Shown: positions 1 through 13,633, numbered from the stretch's first letter. The stretch is 64,000 bases of DNA from Gymnopilus junonius (GCA_015501075.1 JADNYJ010000014.1:364094-428093), one strand, 5' to 3'. The notes: generated from the letters alone by a model not told the origin. Numbers and translations are program-made.

Positions 1-3000
1 ACCCGTTCACCAGAAGCAGGTCCATCTACTAGACCCACTCCATCTTCCCTTGGTCACAAACGTGGAGCACACTCAGTTAGCTCTGCACCGCTTGCTCGGC
101 CTCCTACTTCTCCTGGTACACCACGCAGTGCTGCCGTTGTTCCTCCCACTCCGCGGTCCAAGCCTTTGGTGGACGAGTTGCCCCGTAGGAAGGGATTGAT
201 TGGGAAGTCGAAGCCTCCAGCGCCACAGCAACAGTTAACGCCTTCGCTACCGCAAAACTCAGAAAATCTCCCTGATTTAATAGAGCAGAGACGGAAACGA
301 CAATTAGCGCCGAAATCGCTCTCGGTCTCCATTTCATCCTATGACTTAGAAGACCAGCTGGCAGATGGTGTCACGGCTTCATCTGCTCCCTATTCACAAA
401 GATCTTTCTATCAAGATTCCCAACATAGTACGCATTTTCTTCTTTTCACAATTCAGTCTCCTCGATGATTAACCATCCCTTATGCATCAACAGCTTTGAC
501 CACCCCATATACCCCCTCACCACTTGCACGTACAGACACTCTTCCGGCGAACCACCCGCACGCCCGAAAACAATCCATCCTCGACGGTCAGCTCGACTCT
601 CTATCCCTAGATATCCTTTCACCAACCACTTCTGTTCCACCCTCTCCATACTCTCCCACCTCCTCCTCATCCACATTTTCCCTTGCCTTGGACCCCATAG
701 TCGAAGCTACAAAATCACCCTATCCATCCACCCCAGCTCTAGGGCCTCCAACCATCGAAAACGCTCCGCATGTCTCTCCATTCCCACCTCACTTACCTGA
801 GACTCCCACCACAGCTCCACTACCGTCAGCTGGATCCTCAGGACCCTCGAATCCAGTGTATGCGTACCCACCCCCTCGTCATGCCAACCAAAACCAGACA
901 CACCACTATAATAATCATCGCCCAACACCTATAGGTTTAGGACAGCCCTCTGCTCCTCCTCGGGGGTATCTCCAACCTCCTCGTTCTGCGTTTGCTTCCA
1001 CCACGTCCTTCTCACCCTCTATTGCCAGTACCACCAATAATGAGCTGATCCTGTATTCCTATGCGCAACTTACCGGAACAATCGTCATCACTCCCATTCC
1101 GGGCATCCTCCCAACCCCGGAACAAGCGCAAACGTTGAATAACACCCGGGCGGCGTTGGTGAGGAGGTCAGTGTTGGGTGGAGGAAGTATGGACATTTCT
1201 TCGACTTTGAATAGTCCCAACCCCGCTAGTACAAGCGCAAGTGTGACTGCAAGTCCCAATGTGGTCTCTCCAACGTCCAGAGCGAGGCAGCGCGCGGCAT
1301 CGCATAGCAGATCGTCTTCATTCTCTGCAGGATTACTTTCAATATTGAGCTCGCCTACTTCGCTGGTTTCTTCCATTTCGAATCCGAATGCGAGTGGTAC
1401 TGGGAGTGGGAGGTGGCGGACTTCTTCATCTTCGCTTAGTATAAATCTTGCATCACCTCTATCTGGGAGGTTTCCGAATAGTACAAGTAGCCCTAGCGTC
1501 CTCGGCCTTGCAGGTACTGCAGGGAATGGAGCAGGTGAGGTCGATCCGGAGGTGCCCTTACCTACGTTTGAGATCCAACCTGCGATGTTGGGCGTCGATC
1601 TTTCGCTGGCTCCAGGGGAGTCGAGGAGCTGTGAGTTTTTTTTACTGTCTTTTTTTTTACGCTTTTACTGAGTCTTTTTTTGGTTATACGTTAAAGATAC
1701 ATATACGATTAAGGTCCCAGAAAACCTCCCTCCAACGTTCAAAGGCAAAGCTCTGAAATTCTCTTACGAGTTTGTCGTGGGGATATGTCGCGCAGGTCAT
1801 TCAGGTACGGGAGGAGGACCAGCAAGTGCGGATAGTATCAGTAGGGTAATGAAAGTGCCAATAAGGGTGTATAATCACGTTGCTGGTATGAATTTTTTCT
1901 TTTCTTTCTTTGCTGCGAAAGTTTACTCAAAAACTTATAATTTCGCAGTTGGTCCTTCACTGAAGCCTTATGATCTTCTATGGCCTGTCAATAGGCGGCA
2001 GGATGCCGGTATGCCCGGAACCGAGGCTAGGGTCGTTGAACTTGAGGTTTCACAAAGTCTAGCTCAGGGCAAAGGCAAAGTGACACGAATACCTTCTTGT
2101 AAGTATCTGTTCCTCTGCATTGCTCTTTTTTGCAGCAGGATACTGGTTTACATTGTGTATACAGCCGCTTCCACTCCGCATTTGCTTCTACAAACACGAT
2201 AGAATCGATTAGGGATTATGCGAGGTCGCTTTTGGCTTCATTGCCCGATCCTGAGCCTGATGAAGAAGACAAAGGCAAAGACGAAACCTCTACTTTGGCC
2301 AGTGGGTCTTCTTCATCTTCAGCTGGTGCCAATGCTAGAGATTCAGTCAAAGATAAGAGTGGCATTACTGCGCACCTTGGCCGAACAGCGGAGTTGAGAA
2401 GGATAGAGAGCGAGAGAGAGAGGGCAGAGGAAGGCGGGTTGTCAGGTTGTCGTGAGGCTGTGGAGATTTTGACACGGAATCCAAAGAAAGGTACAGTTAG
2501 CTTTTTTTTCTGCTCTTCTTGAAAGGCAATGTGCTGACGTGGGCAATTGTAGCTTCGTATGATGTCAACAAGGACGGAGTGAAGGTTGCCGTGCTGACAT
2601 TCCCAAAGTCTGCCTACCGGCTGGGGGAGACAGTGGTTGGTGTTGTGGAGCTGAACGAACGGATGAGTAGGGCACGCGTATTGAAGGTCAGTGTTTTCTT
2701 GGCAGCGGTGGACCAGGTCGAACATTGATTATTTTTTTGTCCTGCAGCTCTCAGCCACACTGGAATCCCATGAAACCCTACCGTCGTCGATATCTCCTAC
2801 TTCAAGTGCACGACACCTCCGACGAGCACATGCAGAATCCCATTCTTCCTTCACGCTTAACACCCTCCGGACGACTTTTTCTCTTGATATTCCATCGGAT
2901 GCCAGTCCTGCATTCCAAATCCGCGTCGGCACACCACCTAACAGTAGCACTTCCAATCCCTCACAACCACCGGCCCCAACACCAGGAGGTCTGGAATGGA

Positions 3001-3619
3001 AAGTCCGTCTATGCCTACTGGTAGGCATCGCGGCTGAGACGTCCTACACTGGTGCACAAGGTGTACGATTCAAGTCTCTTGTTCGGGACGGACCGAGAGG
3101 CGAATGGGGCTCCTCGTGGCGCGCAACGTCGAGCAACGCGCCCATGGAGAAGCCTAATCTCAGAGCTGAAGCCGAACTGGCGGCAACCAAGGAAAAGGAG
3201 AGGGGGCACCAGAGAAGGTCATCACAGATTCTGGCTACGCCCAGGATATGGTCGCAGTATCTTGTTAGCTCGCTTCTATACGGGAATTTACCACAGAATG
3301 CAGAGAGGGAGTATCATGATGGGGATGTGCTGGACGACGATGAGGATGACGCTGAGATTGGTTATGATGCAAATGGTGTTACGGGCATGAAGAGAGGTTT
3401 CTTCGGAGTGGCGATGGAGCGAGAATGGGAATGGAAGGAGAGGGGTATGATGGGATCATACCTGACCTTGCGGGTGGTGTGGGCATCGGTGTGGACTATG
3501 CTGGTGGTGAAGATGGCTGGAGAGACGTGAAGCTTGAGACGGTGGAATGCGAGGTTCCCGTGAAGGTGTATCCAGGCAACACGGCCTTCAAGGCCTTGGA
3601 TGTGGTGTTTGATGTTTGA
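1..3619 (+). CDS. RGP1: Rgp1, Ric1-Rgp1 GEF subunit (5' end outside window)
   Basis: This is the 3' part of a gene for Rgp1. With Ric1, Rgp1 forms the Golgi exchange factor for Ypt6/Rab6, acting in retrograde traffic to the trans-Golgi. The N-terminal part seen here is long, rich in Pro and Ser, and not conserved. The Rgp1 domain follows, with recognisable blocks such as LPPTFKGKALKFSYEF (about 1735-1775), YDLLWPV (about 1968-1988) and the C-terminal end VECEVPVKVYPGNTAFKALD (to 3619). Exons inferred from splice sites: 1-427, 494-1630, 1697-1885, 1949-2079, 2136-2490, 2553-2686, 2748-3444, 3513-3619. All junctions keep frame. The 2079/2136 join is the least certain, because the better-looking donor at 2099 does not keep frame. 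The family identity is firm; the start lies upstream of the window. Confidence 0.88.
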
Positions 3620-4154
3620 TGTGCGTCTGCGTCTGTGTTGGTATTGGCGGTTTTTTGGGTTATATCGGGGATGAGTGGATGCGGTCTTATCTTTTGTATG
3701 GATGGGTCTTTTGATTTTTTTCACTTCCACAAATTCTACGCAGGTTTCGGTTCAATATTTATGTACTCAATTTTATTGGTCTCGCAATAAACAATTAGAT
3801 ATCAATGTATCATTTTTCTTCCTTTGCCATTGCGACGGCCACTATCGCCATTACTTGGGTCACCTCACCGACTGGAAAACGAATACCACCTTGATTTGTC
3901 AACACAAACCTCGAGTGAGCGAAGGACTCGTTCGAAAGCAGTAAGTTGCGTTCTGCGGTATATGGATCCTTGTGAACAACAACAAGACGAGATAACATAC
4001 GAAACTAGAGTTGAAAAGCCGACACTGACTTAGTTGCGAAGCCCGCCTTCGTGGTCGCATGCAGTTGCAGATATAGGAGGCTTTCCTGCATATGCCGCGA
4101 AAGTTGTACCACCCTTGAAGGGCACAGTCAGATTCAGCAAGAAATGACAAAGGC
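3620..4154. other. intergenic, convergent 3' ends
   Basis: Tail-to-tail spacer between RGP1 (+) and the coiled-coil gene (-). It is AT-rich just after the RGP1 stop, with AATAAA at about 3786-3791 as a possible polyadenylation signal. An 83-codon minus-strand frame at 3899-4150 has no coding character. Nothing else was recognised. Confidence 0.5.
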
Positions 4155-5199
4155 TCATGAAACGCTATCAGCCATTCGACCTAGTAATCGTTCTCGGAGC
4201 TGAACGAGTTCCATCTGCCTTTGTCGGGCGACGCGGAGTTCATGTCGTGCCAATTCGAGGTTCTGTTAATCAGATAAACATTCAGGCTTAAAATATAAAG
4301 AAACGAAAGAAAAGAGGACTCGCGGGTGGAAGCCCTTGGAAAGCATTCAGTTTCGCTCTTTTTTCTCTAATCATACGTTCCAAAGCGAGGTTTTTCTCTT
4401 TCTGTGAGATGAATTGTTCGATTGTAATAGGGACTTTGAGTGGTTCCTCCGCCTGTCAAAAGGTAGATTAATCGTTATGCAGACGTGAACAAACTTATAC
4501 GTTGAGAAACGCACGATCAGAGTCTCTAGCTCCCGATGGTATTCCTTTGCTTTTTTGACTAAAGCCTCTCTTCGTCTCTCTAAAGTTGCTGCGCTTTCCG
4601 GACGAAGACTATCTGACGAACCTGGCGTCAAAGTCTCATTCCACCTGTTTGACAGACATGAAATAAGGGCGACAAGGCGGTGGTAGAATGACTTACTGTC
4701 TAATCAGATGGTATTCATGTCTCAGAGAGGCGAGGTGGTCCTTCATTTCGTCCTCAATTTGCCTTAGACGGTTCAGGGAGCGAGATAGGGCGAATTTCTC
4801 CTCAAAAAGTTGATCAATTGCAGTTGAATAACTATTTATGAAGTCAGCATTAGAAGGCATGGCAAGACGAAAAGATGGAGCGTCAGACCTTGAATATGAG
4901 GCGTCTGGTATATCAAGAACTTCTACAACGCGAGCCAAGGTATCCATGCAGCGCAATAGTTCATCATCTTCAGGGTTATCGGGATCCTGAAGTGGAGGTA
5001 AGTGGGTTTCCCAGATCTGCGGCTCTGTCGCGTGAATCACCGCTTCAGATGTCTTCCAACATGTGTATAACAACGCAGAGAATACCGAATTGGCCTCGCT
5101 CATCCGCTGAACGATCTGCGTCCAGCATCTTTGAACTATTGAGCTATGAATTGGAATTGGTAGAAGTTTCGAGCAAGTGTTGACCGTTGACTGATGCAT
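4155..5199 (-). CDS. hypothetical coiled-coil protein
   Basis: A multi-exon gene of unknown function. The first exon (5199-4697) starts at an ATG giving MHQSTVNTC and ends in a charged, helix-prone stretch (SRSLNRLRQIEDEMKDHLAS). The intron 4696-4645 has a GTAAGT donor and joins in frame to exon 4644-4515, where ATLERRREALVKKAKEYHRE is strongly coiled-coil. A third exon begins at 4452. A last exon from about 4262 to the stop at 4155 encodes LELARHELRVARQRQMELVQ, again coiled-coil. The exon 3/4 junction could not be fixed in frame by eye. Total length is near 290 residues. Size and all-helical design recall small augmin (HAUS1-like) or kinetochore coiled-coil subunits, but this is only a guess. 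The gene is divergent from APC11, with 166 bp between the start codons. Confidence 0.6.
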
Positions 5200-5365
5200 C
5201 CATCGAAAGGGAATGGCGCGTACACATGGCCAAACATATCCTTGGCTGCGTACTACTTCGACGTCCTCTACAGGCACCCCTTCCAGTGTTAGGTGCTCTA
5301 AGCTCCTGATATCTCATCTTTTGAGGTACTTAGTCTCTGCTAGAGGACCTTGCTGCGCCAATATA

Positions 5366-5787
5366 ATGAAGGTTAACGTCAAGCAATGGCACGCGGTGGC
5401 GCAGTGGCGTTGGGACACGGGCAACGCTGAGCCAGAGGACGATGGTGAAGGAGATGTGTGTGGTATTTGTCGAGTTCCCTACGAGGGTTGCTGCCCGTCG
5501 TGCAAAATGCCCGGAGATGACTGTCCACTGAGTGAGTTGCCTTGATCTTAAGGTCCTACTCTTCTCTTATTCACGTCCTTTCACTACTTAGTCTGGGGAG
5601 AATGCACGCATGTTTTTCATATGCATTGCCTCTTGAAGTGGATTGGAACAGTCGCCTCAAAGCAGCAATGCCCCATGGACCGCAAACCTTGGGGTATGCC
5701 CCTCTTTCATGCCTTCTTTGATAGACAAATTCGCTGACTGCTTCCTCAGTTACAGCGGAACGTAAGATTGGATCGACGCCTTCATGA
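5366..5787 (+). CDS. APC11: anaphase-promoting complex subunit 11 (RING-H2)
   Basis: Apc11 is the small RING-H2 catalytic subunit of the APC/C. It recruits the E2 and, with the cullin Apc2, ubiquitinates cyclins and securin. Three exons (5366-5531, 5592-5693, 5750-5787) give exactly 102 codons including the stop (101 aa), the normal family size. MKVNVKQWHAVAQWRWD matches the Apc11 N terminus. The zinc ligands follow in order: CGIC, then CCPSC, a CPL block, GECTHVFHMHCL and QQCPMDRKPW. Both introns are short with clear GTGAGT/GTATGC donors. Identification is secure. Confidence 0.95.
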
Positions 5788-6193
5788 TGACACATCTTGC
5801 TGCTGTATCAATATCTTGTTGTATTTTTACCATTGTGCTGACCAGAGAATGTCATACCCTTGATTTAGAACCTGCCTGTCATAAAAAGCTACAATAAGCA
5901 GGGGCATCTGCCTTCGACAAAAAAAATCTTTACTGACATCTTCAGGTCAATCTTTAGTAGTATAAAGTACACACTCAATGTGTTCTCTTGCAAGAGTCTC
6001 ATAATGCCAGACGAAAATAATGTTGTAAATCATATTTCATACAAAATAACACTACTATACAGATTGTCTTAAGCGCACGAAGACTATCGTGGCTGGAACT
6101 TCTCTGAGGAAGGACTTGTCAGAGATTCCTTACCAAGTCGTAGGACTATATACTTTAATCAGGCCACTGTTATCGAAAGTGAATTAATAAATC
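5788..6193. other. intergenic, convergent 3' ends
   Basis: AT-rich spacer between the APC11 and OPT stop codons. It holds the 3' untranslated ends of both genes. No ORF, RNA gene or repeat was recognised. Confidence 0.5.
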
Positions 6194-9100
6194 TTACCCA
6201 AACTTTTGACCAGGAGCCAACAGCTTGACCGGTGTTCCAGCGTTATCCGCACCTACGAATGGAACGGTATTTCCCCACCAATTGAGGATATTGGTTTCAC
6301 CAATCTTTTTTAAAAGACTGTCAGGTACTAGAGAAAAGATAATTTATCAGAGACAATACTGACGGTTCCATTCTTCGGGAATTGCAAGCAGAAGAAGATG
6401 ACCAAAATTGAGACAGCGACTCCCGAGTCAAGAGCGGCGGACAAGACATCTGGACATTGTACGGATCAGAAATACAAGAATGAATTGAGCGCAAAAACTT
6501 CACTTACAGTTGTACTTGGTCCACCAGGAGAAATGGCGCCTCCTAATGACATATTGGAAGATGAAACCGACACCACTGGAAGAGTAGATTAGGAAGCATT
6601 CTAAAAGGTATCTTTGAAGTACACTCACGCCCAAGGAACGTAGTTAATAGCAGTTGCAGGTGGAATCAAACCTGTACCGTTGAAGATAACGGGCCTAGGA
6701 AAGGTTGGGTCAAGTATCCGCCACATTGAAAAAATTGTGGACAGCTTACATGCTATGAAAAAATGAGCAAGGTATCAGTATTAGTGAAACTAGTCCTTAC
6801 TTGATGTATTTCAGAATGCTGTTGGGGTACTTCTTGTTCAGGGCCCATGGGATGACGGGCGTAACAGCGCCAATGAGGAAGAAGAAGACAAGAGGGCTAT
6901 TTCGACGTCAATTCATGTAGAATCCATGCAGAATATGAGTTACGAACTAGTATGTCTGTCCCTTGGAGAACTGAAGAGCTGGTCCAATGACACCTTAACA
7001 CATATAGTCAGCTTCCATGTGGGATGATGAAATTGTTGCTAATTACCCCACTAAAAATTGGTGAGTCTGGTTGTCATAAATGTTAGAATTCCCAATACTC
7101 ACAATGATGCTGGCAGTGCCGAAGACTTCTGTGCTTGGGCAGATGAATCTGCAACGCATGTATCAGCCCCCGTTCGTGGTTTGAATTGGACTTTACTAAC
7201 CCGTCTTTCTGAGTGGAAGAGCACATGTCACTGGGAAGGGTTGTTCAGTAACATATATAGATACTAGTCAGGACCCATACGGAATGTTCGTGAACATCCA
7301 GGCTTGAACGCCAAGTTGGACAGTCCCTGCTATGACGGTTGCAATGATCTAAGAATTTGAGCAACTATATAATTTGTAAAGAGGTCGAAGGGGCTATACC
7401 TGACACCAGAACATGGGCTTAGGCGGAACTTCACATTTCTCGATCAGCAGTTTAACAATAAAAAATTAGTCATAGACATACTCTTCATGTAGTGTCCAAG
7501 TTTAAAATCGGATGTGAACGTCAATGCTTGGGCCATGGTCTATTGAATTCAGCAAAATGTTAGTACACATTGAGCGATCACTTACAATGTAACCCCACGT
7601 CTTGAACATCATCATTGCAACTGGGCGACCAGGCAAAGCATATCTGGCAACTTGATCAGTTTTTTTTCCTCAGCGACTACATCGATCTGGAACTCACCCG
7701 ATGATTAATTCAGTGATAACGCTATCAAAAAGCGGTCAGTTTCTTTTGATCATTTAAAATAGCGGAGTACACACTTAAGACCAACTTGCTGATTTGTGAT
7801 TGCCTGGATCATGCCAATAGGAATAACATAGGTGAAGGCTAGATGATAGTTTATTAATTATCAGCGCCTAAAGTGAAATATGTTACTTGCCAATAACGAG
7901 TGCCAAAATGAAGGCCCAAACTGGCATTTGACTAGGAAAATGGTGAGTATTTAAATATTACGAGCCATTGGAAGTTGGCTTACGTTGGCCACACTTCAAT
8001 ACTAATGATGCCGATGGCGAACATGCTAAGGAAGATGATTATATACCACCATTCAGGGACTAATAAACTTGAGTTACGTGGATATTTTCGTTGATATCTA
8101 ATATAATGCTTACCTTGTTCATATCGCGACATGAGCCTGGCATGAATATCGGGTTGTTCGTGGAGCGAGCGCCTTGCCTGAACCCAAATCTGCTTGCGGA
8201 AGTATAAGAACGCATGCATCAAAGTCGCTGCCCATAAACACATCAATGACATGTAGAATAGTATACTGAAAGAACACAAACCAGTTATCGAGGCAAACGA
8301 CAAGCTATCAATTACTTGAATCAATAAATGCACAGAGCATGCCTGTCGAAGCTTACCCGTATGAAATTGCAAAGGTTGTCCTGAGAAGCATGATAAAACA
8401 TTAAAATGCAGGTGAAATAGAAAGCACTTACGAGAGGAAAAGAGGGCTGTAATTGTGATACGCCTCAAGGTCAATAGTCGAATCGGGGGTAAGGATTCTT
8501 GAAACATTGTAGGTGTTGAACGTGTTGTCGTAAGAAGTTCGTGAAGAGATCCTGAAACACATTTCTCTCTATGTTTCTTACCCTGAACTCGGAAAACACT
8601 TACGGCATGAATTCACCGAACCAGACATTAGTGTACTTTAAGAAACGTCAGACTGAGCAATGTAGGAGAGTAACTCGGACTCACGTGCAAAAGAGGTGTC
8701 AAGAACCAGAAGAAGAAAACGAATCCGGCAAAGATATTGGCCTCAGCCCACCCTGCAATTGCGTCAGAGTCGCATATCGATGGGTATCAATCTGACATAC
8801 ATGGAGTGGCGAGTGGAGATCCAATATAGCTATTGAGTTTCTTTATGAGGAAGATGATCCGAGGTAAAAATAAATATTCTGATGACACACGCGATTTGAC
8901 TCCAGTCGAAAGTGATAATTGACATTCCCTACACATCAACGACGGTGAGCCCTGCTCCTGAAAAACAAAATAAAGTTACCATTCCATGAACATAGCTAGA
9001 TAAATGTTAAAATTTGAGTAGACTCTCACAGACAAGCGAAATTAGCGTACCCGAAAAGACCGGCGATTGCTAAGTTGCTTTCAGTATACGGCTTATAAGG

Positions 9101-10359
9101 CAGAAGAGTGCAACACACTGGGATCATTTGGTCGAATCCATGTCACCCAAGAGAAGTATGAGAGGCTTGGACTTAATATAAAATGAAATAAGAAAATGGC
9201 GGCAGAAGCAACACCTATACATACAGATATAACCTGGGAAGAAATCTATAAAACGAAAGCATGATTATATATATACGACCGGCTAGGACAAGAACTTACA
9301 CCACGTGAAAGAGCCAATGAAGCCAAACAAGAAGAATCTTTCACGGCTGATACCACCTCTATTACCCATCCCAGCATACTGCTGGGAGTGCAAGGTATTG
9401 AAAAGCGCACAATTGACAAGGTTAGCGGGCCAAATCATAGATGGAGGGTCGACGAGGAATCGACGGGCGATACCACCAATGGAATAACCAATGAGCTGAG
9501 TAGACATGACTACAAACCATTGGTCTTGCGGCGTATTTTCCTCAGTAGCGGTTACCCCCAATGAGTGGCAGTGCACTTACAACTGAAGTTGTAGACCTGG
9601 TCGTAATAGACCCTCTGCACTGCGATAATATCCGTTGCATATGCAGAACCAGAGCCCACAGTCGCCTAGCATAATGATATGTAAACTGAACCTTGAACGA
9701 TGAGAAGAAAACTGACCATGATCTGTTTCGAAAAATGTACATTAGCGGATGACAAGTTAAATCTGAAGGGATGCTGAGCGTACAGTAATGAGCACATGTT
9801 CCTTCACGGTAAATGGTCCAGGGTTGATCTTGACCCCAAAGATAGTCCAATTGGGAAGCCATGCAGCGGCAGCTCTCCCCATGGGGAAGGATAGAAGCTG
9901 GGCTACGATACCACCGATGGTGACGGAAGGGAAGCGGAAGAAGAAGAATTGATTGAGTCCTGGAATTACGATCGCCCATGCAAGACCAATGACCCAAGTG
10001 CGGAAGGTCGTTACGGGCATGCTCGGGTCATCCGTATTCGCGACTGCAGATCGAACTTCGGGATAAGGACTTTCATCGTCGAATGCGATTATATTCTCCT
10101 TGTCCAAATTGGGGTCTTCGAACACAGCTCCAGTCAACTCCTATATGCTGGCGCTTAGCAGCGAAGTTGTACAAATTACATTGCAATACATACTGCAATA
10201 TGAGATTCTAAAGTAATAATCATCCTATGAGCGGAAACCACAAGGCCGACAACAACAGGGCATACCATCGAGGACTTTCGTGTCATGTTCGACGCCCTTC
10301 TCGATGTCGGACTCCTGTGTGGGAGACGGGGGCGAATATTGAGGGGCCGCCTGACTCAT
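6194..10359 (-). CDS. small oligopeptide transporter (OPT family)
   Basis: A proton-coupled OPT-family transporter of the plasma or an internal membrane, moving small peptides or related substrates. The start at 10359 gives MSQAAPQYSPPSPTQESDIE, an acidic cytosolic tail. The exon at about 9760-10140 carries the family core: NQFFFFRFPSVTIGGIVAQL and the hallmark NPGPF (in KINPGPFTVKEHVLITV). Later exons encode VGSGSAYATDII, STQLIGYSIGGIARRFLVDP and GMGNRGGISRERFFLFGF, all typical of small OPTs. The C terminus PVKLLAPGQKFG ends at a TAA at 6194. The gene is split into many short exons by roughly twenty introns, so a continuous ORF is not visible, and I did not fix every junction. Many hydrophobic segments fit the 12-16 TM design of the family. 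I saw no disabling lesion. Confidence 0.85.
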
Positions 10360-12009
10360 TGCTAGAGTGAGTGGAGGGGAGAGGTTCCACGCAGAAGAAA
10401 GAAACGTTTCTTGAGAGGGAATACCTTATAAACTAGCACACAACGGAATCCACGACCGGCCAACCGGAATCTAAATGCGTGTCCACGATAAGACAGCGGA
10501 TGCACATGCTCAACGCCATCTCGACAAGTAGAAATATCGGCCTGAGGAATACCTAAAATTGTCTGAGAACTGTTTTCCCAGTATTGACTGCAGCCACCAG
10601 ATACGAATGGAGACGGGATGCAGGAAAATGCCACGGCCAGCTCAGGGGAATTCTGAACCCGATTCGGTGCATTGCAAATCGGCCAGACTTCAATACATAT
10701 GCGACCCACGAAGCCGTAGAGATTGCCCGACACGATTATTTTTACTGCGAAGTTGCCCACGCAATCTTGCTCGGAAAGATTCGAAAATTCCTGCGAGGTC
10801 GTCGACCGCTTGATATAACAATTAACGTTCATAAGAACCTGTCTTTCCCGAAGTAGCTCTAACCAATCAGAGGACAGCCCTAACACTCTATGTACGATTC
10901 AATGAACAGGGGAGCATCACGATGGAAATAAACAACTTACGAGCTGGATAAATCGTCCCCGGATGTTGTTTGCTATGACATCACTTGATTTTTCGTGCGA
11001 CTAGTAGTACGGTCTAAAATAGATGGCTTGCCAGCCGATTAGAATCTTTGAGTCGAGAACACCACAGATTCTCCGAACATCCATAAACCTGGGGACACGG
11101 CGTAGATCGCCATCGCTAGAAATTAAATTCATTCAATTTCGCGAATTATGCAATATTTTCTCTGACCTTCAGGGCGTGGAGTGTCTTAAGTTCCTGAGTC
11201 GTGACACTGCGCAGCAGCCAGTCATTATGTCGACAGCAGTGTTCATAATTTCCATGCGTCCGACTGGGCCCCATGGGAAGAAATGGCTAGTACATAATCC
11301 GGCATTAGAAGAATTCACGAGGAAGAGTAGATGTAACCCTATTGCGACTAACCGAACTGTATTAAATGGAGAAGCAAACTCCAGTCAAAGGTGGATTACG
11401 ATAGTCCAGTCTTCGCGGATTAGACTGGACCATAATATCGTTAGGATAATGGGTGGTCTCCATGATATCCATTTATATTTTCACCAGATACATGTGCATG
11501 GCAGCCCAATAGTTGCATCTCTCGACAATAGCCTTGGTGGTGCCAAACCAAGGTATTCAAGACGTCTGCGACTGTGGGAGCAGTAACTCTAGGCTAAGAC
11601 TACAGTTAGCAAATAAAGAGAAACACTTGTGACCTGGACAGGTTATCGTTGTTTCTAACTTCGAAATCAGCCGTGCAGAAATAGACGGGACAAAAAACAG
11701 TAGGATTTCACACCATGGTAGCACCGCAATTGTCGAAATGTTGTATGAAGGACGTAATGTGTAATATCCGTCCTTCTGTTGATTTGTGTATGGAAGTCAA
11801 AGAATGCGCGGGGTCAGCCAGTCGCCGAAAGTTCGTAATCTAGCAGAGAAGGCTCGGAGTCGGCGAAGTTGACTCGCTGGAAATTTGTAGCTCCGTCTCA
11901 AAAATTCGCAGGAGTTTCACGTGCATTTCCTCTTCCACTGGTCCAACTTCCCAAGTTTAAACTTTAAACGTCCAACGCTCAGCAACTAATACAGACCTGG
12001 GTAGTGGAG
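10360..12009. other. long intergenic region, divergent promoters
   Basis: This 1.65 kb lies between the divergent OPT (-) and GT25 (+) genes and must contain both promoters. It holds a 187-codon ATG-started plus-strand frame (11023-11586) and a 174-codon minus-strand frame (10362-10886). Neither resembles a known family or shows splice structure, and the second runs through the 5' leader of the OPT gene. No transposon ends or long repeats were seen. Confidence 0.4.
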
Positions 12010-13227
12010 ATGAAGATTAGGCTAAGCATGCCATACACTCTGAGGTCACTCCGTTCTCAAAAATTCATATCCATCGTGATGCTGTTATGCATGATATTAT
12101 CGACAGTTTTGTGCTTATATCTCGATACGATTCTCCTCAAGGCGTCGCAGCAGCTGGAGTCCCTCCATTTTCTGGAAGTCAAATCACCTGTGAATCCTCT
12201 CGACTTTATAGAGCAAATATACGTATTATCACTTCCTGAACGTCGGTCCAGGCGAGAAGCTATGGAAAAGCTTCGCCTTGCCCTCGGCTTGAACTGGTCC
12301 TATGTCGATGCTTTTCCCGCGGACGTTCCCTTGGTGGAACGTATCATGAATTTGGTTTCATTTGTACGCGACAATTACTCTATGTTCTTCAAGAGCGAGC
12401 ATCGAAATACTTCAGAGTTTCTCAACAATCGAACTGTATCTCTGTTTTGGCCTAAGAACATCGACGAACTGGCTATTTCTTTTCAAGGGCTAGACATCTG
12501 GAGTTCAGATCTCAACATCTCTAAGGTGCCCTTCGGCAACTCGTCCATTACGCCAAGCCCGCCTCTGGCATGTGCTACCAAAGATTACAGGATAGCAACT
12601 CTCTCATCTGCACTCCCGGAGCACCTTGTTCTCACCCCCGCTCGCGTCGCTTGCTGGCATTCACACCTGTATGTCATCCATAAAATAGCCAACAGCCTGA
12701 AATCCGACAACCCCGGTGCTGCTCTTATCCTGGAGGATGATGTAGATATGGAGAAAGATATCGTGAAGCAATTGCGCAGTCTATGGCCGCTCCTACCTCC
12801 TAGGTGGGATATTATATTCTTAGGTGCATATTACTTCCTCTGTATGAGATATGGTGGGTTCTAAATTAACTCTTATCTAGGGCATTGTTGGTCAGACGAG
12901 CGGAAAGGTCGGCTGCTGATGCAGAATACATCTATTGAAGTACCGCCCTATCCTCAATTGTATACTTCCAGCAGTCCCAAATGCACGCACGCCTACGCCC
13001 TTTCACGCATTGGCGCCCGTCGTCTTCTCCTACACCTTCGTTATCCGCCCTTCGCATATTCACGGGCTATAGATCAAGCATTTTCATGGCTAATTGAAAG
13101 CAGACGACTGAACAGCTTTTCCATTGTTCCGAGCCTGGTCGTCCAAAGAAAAATAGAGAAAAGTGACGTAGTGCCTGGTTTTGGTAGCAAATGGAAAGAT
13201 CGTCTCATCAATGGTATTTTTGGTTGA
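12010..13227 (+). CDS. glycosyltransferase family 25-like protein
   Basis: A GT25-type glycosyltransferase (the LPS-biosynthesis/procollagen galactosyltransferase fold), probably a type II membrane protein of the secretory pathway. Two exons (12010-12823 and 12881-13227) join in frame through a 57 nt intron to give 386 aa. A short basic tail and one hydrophobic segment (about residues 20-40, ISIVMLLCMILSTVLCLYL) form a signal anchor. The catalytic region begins at IEQIYVLSLPERRSRREAM (the GT25 start block) and includes ARVACWHSH, the acidic ALILEDDVDME (DxD-like metal site) and WDIIFLGHCW across the splice junction. HAYALSRIGARRLL and SRAIDQAF are also family-typical. I used the ATG at 12010 because the upstream GTG is not a plausible fungal start. 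The sugar and acceptor are unknown. Confidence 0.85.
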
Positions 13228-13633
13228 AATTTAACCTCTTTACCTTGGCTCCTGTGGGTGACCGCCCAACAAATATTTACTAGATACGATACTGTACCGT
13301 GTTTATGTGAATGATGCTTATTATGCTACAGACGGACCGATAGCGTGGAAGTACTATTACACCCAATTGCATGGCGATATAGCTATTCGCATTTCTTGCT
13401 TTGTTCCAAGCATAACCAGGCAAGGCTAGACGAAACTCATGGGATTCTAAATCCTGCAAATTTATTGGTTATATTAGTAAACTTTGCTCGAAGCCTCTGA
13501 GGGAGAAGGGGACTGAACTGCTCTGTCAATTTACTATTAACTGTAATGATTTTCTGTTGTGTGCCAGTCTAGACTCTTTCCTTACACCTGTTATGCTGAT
13601 GTTATAACATAAGTTAACTGACCCACCCATATC

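Noticed and set aside
2099..2164. Strong-looking intron (GTAAGT...TACAG) in RGP1
   Set aside because: It leaves the frame broken. The intron 2080-2135 keeps frame, so it was preferred, though with low certainty. A second micro-exon here was considered, but the space is too short for two introns.
10362..10886. 174-codon minus-strand frame
   Set aside because: It runs through the immediate upstream leader of the OPT gene, has no ATG-supported start of its own near the top, and shows no family match.
11023..11586. ATG-started 187-codon plus-strand frame in the OPT/GT25 spacer
   Set aside because: No recognisable domain, no splice signals, amino-acid use not convincing, and no paralogue in the window. 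Kept only as a note.
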